Of a stretch of 64,000 nucleotides of DNA, positions 9,711 to 18,009 are shown one piece after another. A program made the translations under genes and the position numbers. Numbering within the stretch: position 1 is the stretch's first letter; each line of letters opens with the position of its first letter. Origin of the DNA: an uncultured Flavobacteriaceae bacterium. GTDB lineage: Bacteria; Bacteroidota; Bacteroidia; Flavobacteriales; Flavobacteriaceae. The stretch spans positions 1 through 64,000 of the forward strand of contig CALFUL010000004.1 in assembly GCA_937929935.1 (NCBI GenBank), read 5' to 3'. The notes under the pieces were generated by a model that did no database searches, had not been told where the DNA came from, and worked only from the letters and a program-made list of their open reading frames with translations.

Positions 9711-10196
9711 ATGAGAGAAAAGTTAGATAGTACCGATATAAAAATTTTAGAATTACTTCAACAAGATGCTAAAATAACAGCTAAAGCCATTGGCGGGCAA
9801 TTAAATCTAACTCCAACACCTGTTTTTGAACGGATTAAAAAACTAGAAAAAGAGGGCTATATTTCAAAATATATTGCAGTTTTAAGTGAGCGTAAATTAG
9901 GTTTAAAACAAACTGCTTTTATAGGTGTAACGTTAAAAGGTCATACGCGTAGTTATCTCGAAAAATTTGTTTCAAAGGTTATTGATTTTAATGAAGTACT
10001 AGAATGTTATCAAGTAACTGGTAGTTATGATTTTATGCTCAAAATTGTTTTAAAAGATATAGAGGCGTATCAAACTTTTATTGAAACCAAACTATCTCTA
10101 ATTCCTGAATTAGGAAATGTTTACACCTTCATCGCAATTAAAAAGGGCAAACAAATCAATAATCTAGATTTAAGTTTTTTAAAAGACGAGCTTTAG
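9711..10196 (+). CDS. Lrp/AsnC family transcriptional regulator
   Basis: A 161-residue protein of normal length for the family. The N-terminal helix-turn-helix covers residues 5-60 (LDSTDIKILELLQQDAKITAKAIGGQLNLTPTPVFERIKKLEKEGYI). The C-terminal RAM/ligand domain covers about 70-150 (AFIGVTLKG ... VLECYQVTGSYDFMLKIVLKD). It is transcribed away from the tyrosine operon, a common arrangement for a local regulator, and members of this family often sense amino acids. I infer that it controls tyrosine catabolism in response to an aromatic amino acid; the effector is not visible in the sequence. Confidence 0.93.
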   Translation: MREKLDSTDIKILELLQQDAKITAKAIGGQLNLTPTPVFERIKKLEKEGYISKYIAVLSERKLGLKQTAFIGVTLKGHTRSYLEKFVSKVIDFNEVLECYQVTGSYDFMLKIVLKDIEAYQTFIETKLSLIPELGNVYTFIAIKKGKQINNLDLSFLKDEL

Positions 10197-10278
10197 TTTT
10201 TAGGTACACTTTTCGCTTTTCTATTTTTTCATCCGCAGTAAAACACCTCTTTAGACCTCAAAAACGTTTTTTAATGAA

Positions 10279-11031
10279 TTATACCTGCTGTTTTAAGCTG
10301 TTCAAAAAATCTTGTCTTTTATTTCTAGCTACTGGTAGCTTGTGGTTTTTAGCTAAAACAACATAGCCTTCGTTAAGGTATTTTTCAATGTAGCTTAGGT
10401 TAATTAAGTGTGATTTGTGAATCAAATAAAAAGAATGATTTTCTAGTAGTTTATTAAAATAACCAATACTGTGAGAGCTTAGAATTGATTTTCTATCTAT
10501 AAAATGAATATTGGTATACCCACTATCACCCTGAAAATGAATGATATTTGAAATTTGAACAAATTCTAACCCAAGTTGTGAAGGAACCACAATTTTTTTA
10601 TGTTGAAATGTTTGAACATTTAAATTTTCAATAAGCAATTTATTTTTTTTCAAAGCTGACCTTTCTTCAATGTTAACAACAGCCTTATTTACGGTTTGAA
10701 TTAATTCATCATTAGAAACAGGTTTTACTAAATATCCAATAGCACAATGTTTAATAGCTTCGATTGCATAATTATCAAAGGCGGTAACAAAAATAATTTC
10801 GAATTCAGGATTCTTTATTTCTGCCAACACATCAAAACCACTAAGTTCTGGCATGGCAACATCTAAAAACACCAATTGCGGCTTCAGACTATTGATGAGG
10901 TTAATAGCTTCTTTAGGGCTTTGAGTTTCAGCAACAATATTTATGTTAGGACAAAAGCGTTCAATTTTATCCTTTAAAATAGCCAGTGCTTTGCGCTCAT
11001 CATCTATTAATATAGTAGTAATAGTTGTCAT
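10279..11031 (-). CDS. LytTR-family response regulator
   Basis: A 250-residue two-domain regulator. The N-terminal receiver domain has the acidic pair D10/D11, the phospho-acceptor Asp57 (LVFLDVAMPE) and Lys103 (YLVKPVS). The C-terminal LytTR DNA-binding domain (about 145-245) contains HFQGDSGYTNIHF and the RN-R-F end. Its ATG overlaps the stop of the sensor kinase gene by four bases, so the two are translationally coupled and form a cognate pair. Target genes are unknown. Confidence 0.95.
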   Translation of the reverse strand: MTTITTILIDDERKALAILKDKIERFCPNINIVAETQSPKEAINLINSLKPQLVFLDVAMPELSGFDVLAEIKNPEFEIIFVTAFDNYAIEAIKHCAIGYLVKPVSNDELIQTVNKAVVNIEERSALKKNKLLIENLNVQTFQHKKIVVPSQLGLEFVQISNIIHFQGDSGYTNIHFIDRKSILSSHSIGYFNKLLENHSFYLIHKSHLINLSYIEKYLNEGYVVLAKNHKLPVARNKRQDFLNSLKQQV

Positions 11032-13940
11032 ACTATCAGGTGTTTAAAGGTTAAAATTACTAAAGTTCCTTCTTCGTTATTTATGTTTGATCTATCCTCA
11101 ATGATATATGAAATTTCCCATTCTTTACTCAGGTTCAATAAATCTAATCGCTCTTGCAATACCGCTGAAGAATTCGATTGGTAGTTCTTTGATGAATGTT
11201 TATAAATCTTTTTTGCTTTATGAATACCAATACCATCATCTTTTACAGTTACTTTAATAGTGTTTTCATCTAATTGAATGAAATCTACCTCAACCATTCC
11301 GTTTCCTTGTTTGTGAAATAGTCCATGATTCACTGCATTTTCTAGAAGCGGTTGTAATAACATCGATGGAATGAATTGTTCTTCTTGATCAATATTTTCA
11401 CTGACAGTAATTTTAAATTCCAATTTTTCTTCAAACCTCAATTTCTCAATTTCTAAATAGTAGGTCAATAGCTCTAGTTCTTCTTCTATCGCAATTGTTT
11501 GACGTCTTGAATATTCAAAAAATAATCGAATTAGTTTAGAAAATTTCACTAAATAATCTTCTGAAAGTTCTACTTCTTTACGTTGTATAAAGTATTGAAT
11601 TGCGTTTAAAGAGTTATGTACAAAATGCGGATTCATTTGACTTCGTAAGGCTTGAAGTTCTAGGCCTACAAGACGTTTATCTTGTTCGGCCTTATTACGT
11701 TCTTTATTACGAATTCGTTTTTTTAGTAATGCGATTAAAGCTATTAAAAAACAAATGGCAAGTAATCCGAAACAAAATAAAGCTAGTTTTGTTTGCCACC
11801 ATTTGGGTAATACGTTTAAATACTTTTTAATGTTTCCAACATTACCATGCTGGTCTGTTCCTCTTACTTCTATTGTGTATAAATCAGGAGATAGGTTCGT
11901 AAAGTTTAGGGCTTTTGATGCTGTACTCGTCCAATCGCTTTGATTTGGCAACAATCTATATTCATATTTTAAATTTTCTTGGTTGCTGTAATTTTGTGAT
12001 GCGAAGGTTATCGCAATAAAGTCACGTTTTTTATTTTCAAAATTTATTGTATCTGCTTGAGATTTAAAATAAAGTTTTGGTGGTTGTTCATAAATTTCAC
12101 TTTTTAAATTAAGTTTGGCCAAGCCAATATCACTAGCGGCAAACAAAAAGTTATCTTCTAAATAAATATCATTCGTGTTGTTTTGCAATAAACCATCAGC
12201 CTCATAAAAGGAGTCAATTATTTTTGATGCTTCAATTGAATCATTATTTAAAGCCACTTTAATCGCACCTTTTTGAGTAGCTAACCATAGGTCATTATTT
12301 TTATAAATAATGCGTTGAACGCTTAGACCATCCGTATCTTTTAGGTGCTTTGCACCTTCTTGGTTATAGCAATATATTCCACGCCCATCTGTACCAACCC
12401 ATAAATGGTCATTTGATGCGGTCATTGTTTTTATAGGCGTATTTACTAAATCACTATTTATGAATGGTTTGACCAATGAATCTTTTTCTAACCTGTGTAA
12501 ACCATCGCTTCCTGAAAAATATAGTTCCTCATTAAAAACTATACTTTGTGACAATCCAGATTTTGTAATTTTTATTTTATTTTTATTATTTTCTTTTTCT
12601 ACAATGTAATTGGCGCTTACGAAATAGTCAATATTGTTAAAATGAGTTATATCTTTAAATGAGTAATGCTTTTCTGCATCACTTCCACGTATGGTTTTTA
12701 ACTCAATTTGTTTTACGTTGTTATTGGTGTATTCGAAACTTCTTAACCCTGAAATTAAGTAATTTGGATTCGATTTAATTTTATAGATTTCGCCGTTTGA
12801 AGATCCTATATTTTTAACAATACCCTCAAAACTATTTTTAGATTTTGAATACTTGTAAAAACCATCATTATTAATACCAGCAATCAATTGATGATTTATT
12901 ACACCTAATTTTTGAGTTTTCTTTCCTTGTAAGTAATAATTAGATTGTAAATGCGTATTTGGTATATAGGTAACACCGCTTGTAAAATCAGCTAACCATA
13001 TATTACCGTTGCTGTCTTTATAACTTATTCTATTATTGGGAATTTTTGGAAATGAGTAGGAATCAACATGCTCTAAATCATAATTAAAAATGAGCAAATG
13101 CCCTGGTATACTAACTTGTATTTCATTTTTAAGTCCTTTGCATTTAAAATAATTAATAATTTCTAAGTCTGTATAGGTATCAAAAGATATGTATTTAGCT
13201 GTTTTAGACTTGAAATTGGTAAATATAAATCCTGCATCAAAAGCATTAAAGGAAACATTTTTGTAAAGTGAACCCCTATTATCAATTCTGTGAGTGGTAT
13301 AGGAATCTGGTAATTTTTGTTCTATTGATGTTATGTAATCTATATTATAATTATAAAAATGAATTTCTGCTTGAGAGAATAGTGCTAACCCATTATTATC
13401 AGGATTAAAGACCGCAGAACGTTGATAAAACTCTTTTTTTTTGGTTTCTTTTAATAGCTTCTCGTTAATTTGGTATTGGTTTAATTTGGTATATATACCA
13501 GCCGATTTAATCTTGTTTTCTTTAACCGCTTGCATGCCATAAGCGCTATAAAACGAGATGCTACCCTTGTCTTTATAAATGTAACGCGGTGAGATTACTT
13601 TTTTATCAGCCGTTTGAAGCTTGTAAATGCTATCGTTTAGAATATAGCCTTGATAACTGCTTTTTGAGAAATACCATAATTTACCTTGAGCATCTAACTC
13701 TAATAACCAAGTATCGTTATTAGGTAGGCCATCTTGAATGGTAAATGTTTTAAAGGTTTCGCCATCAAATTTTGCCAGGCCTCTATTGGTAGCAAACCAC
13801 ATAAAACCATCAGCATCTTCTTGAATGTCATAAATATGGTTACTGGGTAAGCCTTGTTTTGTGGTATAGCGTATGGGTTCTTGGGCAAAAGTTATAGTCC
13901 AAGAAAATAGTAAGGTCAATATGGCTAGTTGTTTTAGCAC
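11028..13940 (-). CDS. Beta-propeller sensor histidine kinase, LytS-type
   Basis: A 970-residue membrane sensor. It has a signal peptide (residues 1-19, cleavage near FAQ). Then comes a large periplasmic region with two-component-regulator propeller repeats (GLPSNHIYDIQEDADGFMWFATNRGL is the clearest) and a Y_Y_Y-like domain near 640-705. One transmembrane helix lies near 715-740, followed by a cytoplasmic LytS-type kinase. His772 in NPHFVHNSLNAI is the likely phosphorylation site, and LLENAVNHG plus DDGIGI form the ATP site. Unlike hybrid HTCS proteins it has no AraC domain; output goes through the overlapping LytTR gene. The ligand is unknown; nothing next to it points to polysaccharide utilisation. 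Confidence 0.93.
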   Translation of the reverse strand: MLKQLAILTLLFSWTITFAQEPIRYTTKQGLPSNHIYDIQEDADGFMWFATNRGLAKFDGETFKTFTIQDGLPNNDTWLLELDAQGKLWYFSKSSYQGYILNDSIYKLQTADKKVISPRYIYKDKGSISFYSAYGMQAVKENKIKSAGIYTKLNQYQINEKLLKETKKKEFYQRSAVFNPDNNGLALFSQAEIHFYNYNIDYITSIEQKLPDSYTTHRIDNRGSLYKNVSFNAFDAGFIFTNFKSKTAKYISFDTYTDLEIINYFKCKGLKNEIQVSIPGHLLIFNYDLEHVDSYSFPKIPNNRISYKDSNGNIWLADFTSGVTYIPNTHLQSNYYLQGKKTQKLGVINHQLIAGINNDGFYKYSKSKNSFEGIVKNIGSSNGEIYKIKSNPNYLISGLRSFEYTNNNVKQIELKTIRGSDAEKHYSFKDITHFNNIDYFVSANYIVEKENNKNKIKITKSGLSQSIVFNEELYFSGSDGLHRLEKDSLVKPFINSDLVNTPIKTMTASNDHLWVGTDGRGIYCYNQEGAKHLKDTDGLSVQRIIYKNNDLWLATQKGAIKVALNNDSIEASKIIDSFYEADGLLQNNTNDIYLEDNFLFAASDIGLAKLNLKSEIYEQPPKLYFKSQADTINFENKKRDFIAITFASQNYSNQENLKYEYRLLPNQSDWTSTASKALNFTNLSPDLYTIEVRGTDQHGNVGNIKKYLNVLPKWWQTKLALFCFGLLAICFLIALIALLKKRIRNKERNKAEQDKRLVGLELQALRSQMNPHFVHNSLNAIQYFIQRKEVELSEDYLVKFSKLIRLFFEYSRRQTIAIEEELELLTYYLEIEKLRFEEKLEFKITVSENIDQEEQFIPSMLLQPLLENAVNHGLFHKQGNGMVEVDFIQLDENTIKVTVKDDGIGIHKAKKIYKHSSKNYQSNSSAVLQERLDLLNLSKEWEISYIIEDRSNINNEEGTLVILTFKHLIV

Positions 13941-14340
13941 ATTCTCAAGATATGTGTTTAATTTTGTTCATCCAATATAATTCGAGAGATGATTTCTTTG
14001 GTGTTGAACTCTCTTCGAATTAAAGCTGTTAAATCGATTTTGATTATTTAAACAAAAAACCCATTGAAATTAATCTCCCCCAAGATCTCAATCAACAGGC
14101 TTAAGCAATTCTTTTTGATTATAAATCTTCTATTCTAGGTTGTTTTAGTTTTTCTTATAATTATATACACGGCAAATTGCGAAAGAATAATTGTTTTAAT
14201 GAGTGTCACTTCATTAAGTGTTCATTTGAATCTATAAAGTGCAATTTTGGGTTTAAGTGAATCTTATAAAAAAAGTAAATTTTAATGAAGTACTGTAATA
14301 AAGTAACTTTTGAAATAGTAATGCTGCTATTTTGAAGAGG
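13941..14340. other. Intergenic region upstream of the sensor kinase, no gene seen
   Basis: About 400 bp of AT-rich DNA with frequent stops on both strands. It should contain the promoter of the kinase/regulator operon, but I see no convincing box. The region ends at the proposed far attachment site. In strains without the island I would expect this stretch to follow mnmE directly. Confidence 0.5.
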
Positions 14341-14358
14341 TTACTTGCCAATACAGTA
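14341..14358 (-). repeat. Proposed distal attachment site (copy of mnmE 3' end)
   Basis: Read on the minus strand this is TACTGTATTGGCAAGTAA, which matches the last 18 bp of mnmE (TTCTGTATTGGGAAATAA, 33553-33570) at 15 of 18 positions. Like mnmE it encodes C-I-G-K-stop in frame. Both copies have the same orientation, as required for excision by a tyrosine recombinase. From memory, the SGI1 attB in Salmonella is TTCTGTATTGGGAAGTAA, which would match this copy at 16 of 18. A match of this quality could still occur by chance in 64 kb, so the call rests on the integrase context. Confidence 0.6.
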
Positions 14359-14453
14359 TCTTCTTTCCCCCGTAAACATTGGGGTAGGGGCGTTCGAGGT
14401 GGAAAATAGGTGAACACTTTTGTTTTCTTTTAGTCGAATAATGGTTTCCATGA

Positions 14454-14642
14454 TTATTGTTTTGTGTCTTCCATGGGATAATGAATACTCTCGTATGCTT
14501 CAACAATGTCCGAAACTTTTAGAAATTCCTTAGCTAATGGACTATCCAAAGGTGTATTGTCATTAACAATATTAATCAACTCTTCTAATCGAAAATTTGC
14601 TTTGATATACTGCTTGTGGGTGACTTCGGAGTTGAGGTTCAT
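14454..14642 (-). CDS. Small HigA-like antitoxin N-terminal fragment (orphan)
   Basis: A 62-residue protein. Its pattern (VTHKQYIKANFRLEELINIV ... DSPLAKEFLKVSDIVEAYESIHYP) matches the N-terminal helical segment of HigA/ImmA-type antitoxins, which normally continues into an Xre helix-turn-helix. Here a stop follows shortly after HYPMED, so the DNA-binding half is missing. The in-frame start 13 codons upstream (14681) is possible, but the ATG at 14642 gives the family-like beginning. No toxin gene is adjacent. It is either a decayed antitoxin or one of the short stand-alone members. Confidence 0.6.
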   Translation of the reverse strand: MNLNSEVTHKQYIKANFRLEELINIVNDNTPLDSPLAKEFLKVSDIVEAYESIHYPMEDTKQ

Positions 14643-14748
14643 ATAACAACAATATCTTACAATATTATGAATTTCATACAATTTTAGGGGTCGAACTTTT
14701 CAGAAGAAAAGAAGTGAACAGATAGTTTAAAAATAAGCTAGACAATAC

Positions 14749-14803
14749 TGTAAACCTTTTACCTTGTGCGCATCTTTACTGCGCACAAGGTAAAAGGTTT
14801 ACA
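14749..14803. repeat. 24-bp perfect inverted repeat, 7-base loop
   Basis: Arms 14749-14772 and 14780-14803 are exact reverse complements (left arm begins TGTAAACCTTTTACC and ends TTGTGCGCA) around a 7-base loop. There is no T-run next to it, so it is not a classical terminator. It lies between the divergent HigA-like gene and abiEi. It could be a cruciform, a protein-binding or recombination site, or the paired ends of a collapsed miniature element. Confidence 0.85.
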
Positions 14804-14840
14804 TATGCAATGCAACTAAAGTTATTTAAACTTATTAAAG

Positions 14841-14874
14841 AATGTCCAGTTTTTTAGTAAATAAACTGGACATT
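14841..14874. promoter_or_regulatory. Palindromic operator candidate of the abiE operon
   Basis: AATGTCCAGTTT (14841-14852) and AAACTGGACATT (14863-14874) are perfect 12-bp inverted repeats separated by 10 bases. They end six bases before the -7 box and thus cover the -33 region. AbiEi antitoxins of characterised systems bind inverted repeats in their own promoter to repress it, so this is the likely autoregulatory site. Confidence 0.65.
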
Positions 14875-14879
14875 TTAAA

Positions 14880-14887
14880 TATATTTG
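14880..14887 (+). promoter_or_regulatory. Bacteroidota -7 promoter box of abiEi
   Basis: TATATTTG fits the TAnnTTTG -7 consensus of Bacteroidota sigma-A promoters. It lies 15 bases before the chosen ATG at 14903, giving a very short leader. The upstream TTG codon (14885) overlaps this box, a reason to prefer the ATG as start. Confidence 0.55.
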
Positions 14888-14902
14888 TGTAATTATTTTG
14901 TA

Positions 14903-15634
14903 ATGAAAACCTCTGAATATATTGAAGATAAGATTAATAAGTTGCCTAAAGGGTATGTGTTTACCTATATGGATTTTATGAATGAGGTGACTAGGAGGGA
15001 AGCCATCATTAAACATCTGAATAGAATGGCTGCTTCCGGTAAGATAAATAAACTATCCAAAGGTAAATACTTCAAACCGCAAGAAACTGTATTCGGTTCT
15101 TTGTTGCCAGACCAGCGTCAAATCGTAAAAGACTTGTTGGAGGAAAATGGAAAGCTTGTTGGCTATATTACGGGTTACAGTATTTATAATTTATTAGGTC
15201 TTACCACTCAAGTGAGTAGCGTAATACAAATTGGTAAACGAGAGATAAGGCCATCATTTAAAAGAGGTCGTTTTAAAATTGCATTCATCAAACAAAAGAA
15301 TACGATTAATAAAGAAAATATTCCTTTGCTGCGATTGCTAGATGCAATACGCTATATCAAGAAAATACCAGATACCACTATCGATAAAAGTTGTACCCGT
15401 CTTATGGTGTTATTGCGCGAGTTGAAAGCTAATGAACAAAAACAACTCGTAAAACTAGCTTTCAAATATTCACCGGCAACTAGGGCATTGTTGGGTGCAT
15501 TATTAAGAGAGATTGATTGTAAAGAAGAAACTGAAATAAGAGATCTTCAAGATACTTTAAACCCTATAACGGTTTATAATCTTAGTATTTCTAAAGATGT
15601 ATTGTCAAATGCCAAATACTGGAATATAAAATGA
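14903..15634 (+). CDS. abiEi: AbiEi-type antitoxin (DUF6088-like winged-helix protein)
   Basis: A 243-residue protein from the ATG at 14903. Residues 1-65 (MKTSEYIEDKINKLPKGYVF ... AASGKINKLSKGKYFKP) form a winged helix like those of AbiEi/DUF6088 proteins. The rest has the conserved GYITGYSIYNLLGLTTQVS and SFKRGRFKIAFIKQK stretches seen in this family in Bacteroidota. In AbiE systems this protein represses the operon and counters the nucleotidyltransferase toxin encoded downstream. The stop overlaps the toxin start (ATGA), the usual coupling. The family name is from memory; the paired toxin makes the role secure. Confidence 0.85.
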   Translation: MKTSEYIEDKINKLPKGYVFTYMDFMNEVTRREAIIKHLNRMAASGKINKLSKGKYFKPQETVFGSLLPDQRQIVKDLLEENGKLVGYITGYSIYNLLGLTTQVSSVIQIGKREIRPSFKRGRFKIAFIKQKNTINKENIPLLRLLDAIRYIKKIPDTTIDKSCTRLMVLLRELKANEQKQLVKLAFKYSPATRALLGALLREIDCKEETEIRDLQDTLNPITVYNLSISKDVLSNAKYWNIK

Positions 15635-16608
15635 GGTTGCACGAAAACAAAGAACTTTTCGAACAGGCGGTAAAAGCTACTGCGGAACGAATGGGTATAT
15701 TGGATATTTATATCGAAAAAGATTACTGGGTTTGCTATGCCTTAAAACTTATTTATGAAAGCGATATCAAGCATGAAGCTATATTTAAAGGAGGCACGGC
15801 ATTATCAAAGTGCTATCAATTTATTGACCGTTTTTCCGAAGATATCGATTTAGTGGTATTACGTAGAGAGGAAGAGACAGGTAATCAACTAAAGAACAAA
15901 CTTAAAAAAATAACCAAATCAATTACTGCTCCATTGGTCGAAGTGGGTATGGAGGGAATCACCAATAAAATGGGAATGATTCGAAAGATAGCTTATAACT
16001 ATCCAAAAACCTTTAAAGGAAATTACGGGCAGGTAAGAGATGTAATTATCATAGAAGCAACATGGCTTGGGTATTTTGAACCATATTCTGGTAAAGTACT
16101 GAATACCTATATCTATGATATGATGGTTGCTACCAATCAGAAGGGCTTAGCCGAAGAATATAACCTATTGCCCTTTGAAGCTCTTGTATTAGATTCTATA
16201 AGAACACTTTGTGAAAAAATAATGAGTTTGGTAAGGTTTTCACATACCGAGACTCCAATAATAGATTTGAAGGCTAAAATCAGACATATTTATGATATTC
16301 ATCAACTATTGAAAGATGAAACGGTTCTTGCGTTTTTTAATTCAGATGATTTCGATACAATGTTATTGAAGGTAGCCGCCGATGACGTGCAAAGCTTTAA
16401 GAACAATAACGATTGGTTAAGGCATCACCCAAAAGAGGCTTTAATTTTTAAAAGCCCTGAAGAAACTTGGAACAAACTTAAAGAGACCTACCAGAATGAT
16501 TTTAAGTTTTTGGTTTATGGGGAACTGCCAAATCAAGAGGATGTTCTAAATACTATATTAAAAGTGGCACAACGTACACTTATTGTTAAATGGTCTATAA
16601 CTATTTAA
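15631..16608 (+). CDS. abiEii: AbiEii/AbiGii-family nucleotidyltransferase toxin
   Basis: A 325-residue nucleotidyltransferase-like protein. Motif I is FKGGTALSK (residues 52-60), followed by FSEDIDLVV with the metal-binding pair Asp71/Asp73. Downstream motifs include PFEALVLDSIRTLCEKIMSL and RHIYDIHQLL. These match type IV (by original classification) AbiE toxins, which block growth and can abort phage infection; related enzymes add nucleotides to tRNA. The four-base overlap with the antitoxin gene supports co-expression. The catalytic residues look intact, so the toxin is probably functional. Confidence 0.9.
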   Translation: MRLHENKELFEQAVKATAERMGILDIYIEKDYWVCYALKLIYESDIKHEAIFKGGTALSKCYQFIDRFSEDIDLVVLRREEETGNQLKNKLKKITKSITAPLVEVGMEGITNKMGMIRKIAYNYPKTFKGNYGQVRDVIIIEATWLGYFEPYSGKVLNTYIYDMMVATNQKGLAEEYNLLPFEALVLDSIRTLCEKIMSLVRFSHTETPIIDLKAKIRHIYDIHQLLKDETVLAFFNSDDFDTMLLKVAADDVQSFKNNNDWLRHHPKEALIFKSPEETWNKLKETYQNDFKFLVYGELPNQEDVLNTILKVAQRTLIVKWSITI

Positions 16609-16990
16609 ATAAGGACTATCTCTTAAAGTTTACAACTTGAAATTTTTTAATATAAGCTTAAAATTTACTATACTTTTCCATTGAAAAGAATATGTATACA
16701 CCTAAAACAGCATAAACAAACATACCCGCTATGAATAGCATGAACCAAAGCTGCTGCATTTAGGTGTAAAATCATACGAACACCATAAACTATTATGAAA
16801 CTTTCATAACCCAAATACCAACAGCAGAAAACCTTTAAACAATTTTAAAAGGGTCACTACTTGTCTAGAGTTAGAACTTGACCTACGAAAAAACCCCACA
16901 AATTTTTGCAGGGCGATCGCATGCATTTGCATATTCAACTAACATTAATTATAACTGTGTATGTCCTTTTCTATGCGTCATTGTTTTAAG
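16609..16990. other. Non-coding spacer between abiEii and the PorP/SprF gene
   Basis: About 380 bp without a credible gene. It contains a 10-bp inverted repeat, TACACCTAAA (16697-16706) and TTTAGGTGTA (16759-16768), with AGCA/TGCT-type matches just inside, and an 8-bp palindrome GCGATCGC at about 16913-16920. The two convergent genes should end here, yet I see no clear terminator. Confidence 0.5.
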
Positions 16991-17905
16991 CTACATCTTG
17001 AATTTAATAAATACTTCATGTGTTCCGTTCGATACAGCTTGTACCGGACTGTCAAAAGGAGTCTCGTAGGCATAGCCCAAGTCGATCCAATCCGCGGCAT
17101 TGAAAAGAAGGAGCCCTCCGATACCCTCGTTCAGCCTATAAGAAGCTCCCAACTCGATTTTTTGATTGAAGCTTAGTGCTACTGTAAAGTCTAGCGAAAG
17201 TGGTGCGGCCTTCACGTAGCGTGCCATTGCCGATGGCTTAAAGGTTATATTGCCACCAAGGCCAATATCATACCCCCCTGCTAGGTACATATGAGTTCTA
17301 CTATCCCCTAATTTTATTTGTCCATCATTCTGCTCGAGCCTTTCTGTGGTCGTAATATTCGGTACTGAAAAGGCAAGAAAGTATCGCTCTCCTTTAAGTT
17401 GTAACCCCGCTCCGATAGCTGGCTTAAAACCTCCTTCGATATTCAATAGCGAAGGATCTTGAGATAGCCCGAAATTCGTGAGTCCTGCTGTATTGGCATT
17501 ATATGAATTCGCCCCTGCCTTTATTCCGAAGAAGAGGTTTGTTCTATCGTTTACCTTCAACCGATACGAAACGTCTACGGCGATTGCCGTTTGTTGTTCG
17601 ATGAATGTGCGGTCATTGATGACCGAAACACCTAGGCCAATGTTGTTGCCCAATCCTGTTGAAAAGAAGGCGGTCTGGGTTTCAGGTGCACCTTCTACGC
17701 CAGCCCACTGACTTCTAAAATTAATGCCAAGTTCTGCTCCGTTGCCAGAGAGGGTTCCTTCAGGCTCCGTATGGCTGCCGGCAAAAGCGGGATTGACCAA
17801 ATTCATGTTGTACCTGTAGAAGGTGCGGTTAGGGTCTTGTTGTGCCACTGTCGTCAGGCCGACCATTAGCACTGAAGAACAAATTATATTTTTAAGTAGT
17901 CTCAT
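16991..17905 (-). CDS. PorP/SprF family type IX secretion-associated outer-membrane protein
   Basis: A 304-residue protein with a signal peptide (residues 1-22, ending TTVAQ). It has the family hallmarks QQDPNRTFYRYNMNLVNPAFAGS at the mature N-terminus and repeated amphipathic strands to a terminal aromatic (VFIKFKM), predicting an outer-membrane beta-barrel. SprF-type proteins are needed for secretion or surface attachment of the T9SS type B adhesin encoded immediately upstream, and here the giant adhesin ends 104 bp upstream on the same strand. The gene is unusually G+C-rich for this window (31 of 60 bases at 17641-17700), suggesting a different origin. Confidence 0.95.
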   Translation of the reverse strand: MRLLKNIICSSVLMVGLTTVAQQDPNRTFYRYNMNLVNPAFAGSHTEPEGTLSGNGAELGINFRSQWAGVEGAPETQTAFFSTGLGNNIGLGVSVINDRTFIEQQTAIAVDVSYRLKVNDRTNLFFGIKAGANSYNANTAGLTNFGLSQDPSLLNIEGGFKPAIGAGLQLKGERYFLAFSVPNITTTERLEQNDGQIKLGDSRTHMYLAGGYDIGLGGNITFKPSAMARYVKAAPLSLDFTVALSFNQKIELGASYRLNEGIGGLLLFNAADWIDLGYAYETPFDSPVQAVSNGTHEVFIKFKM

Positions 17906-18009
17906 TCGAACGTTTTTTTTTAAGATTTTTTAATCACTATAAGCGGAGTCAAGATTATCATCTTAGCTAAAAAGTATCTCGACCGCGCTCGATGTGATCG
18001 GTTATTTTT

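Noticed and set aside
14341..14400. Remnant of a DUF2147 gene end (similar to the end of the gene at 42956)
   Set aside because: Only a short YW-like tract would match in another frame; the match to the mnmE terminus is longer, in frame and better explained by the nearby integrase.
14885..14902. TTG start for the AbiEi-type antitoxin
   Set aside because: It overlaps the TATATTTG -7 box and precedes the conserved MKTSEYIE start, so the ATG at 14903 is preferred.
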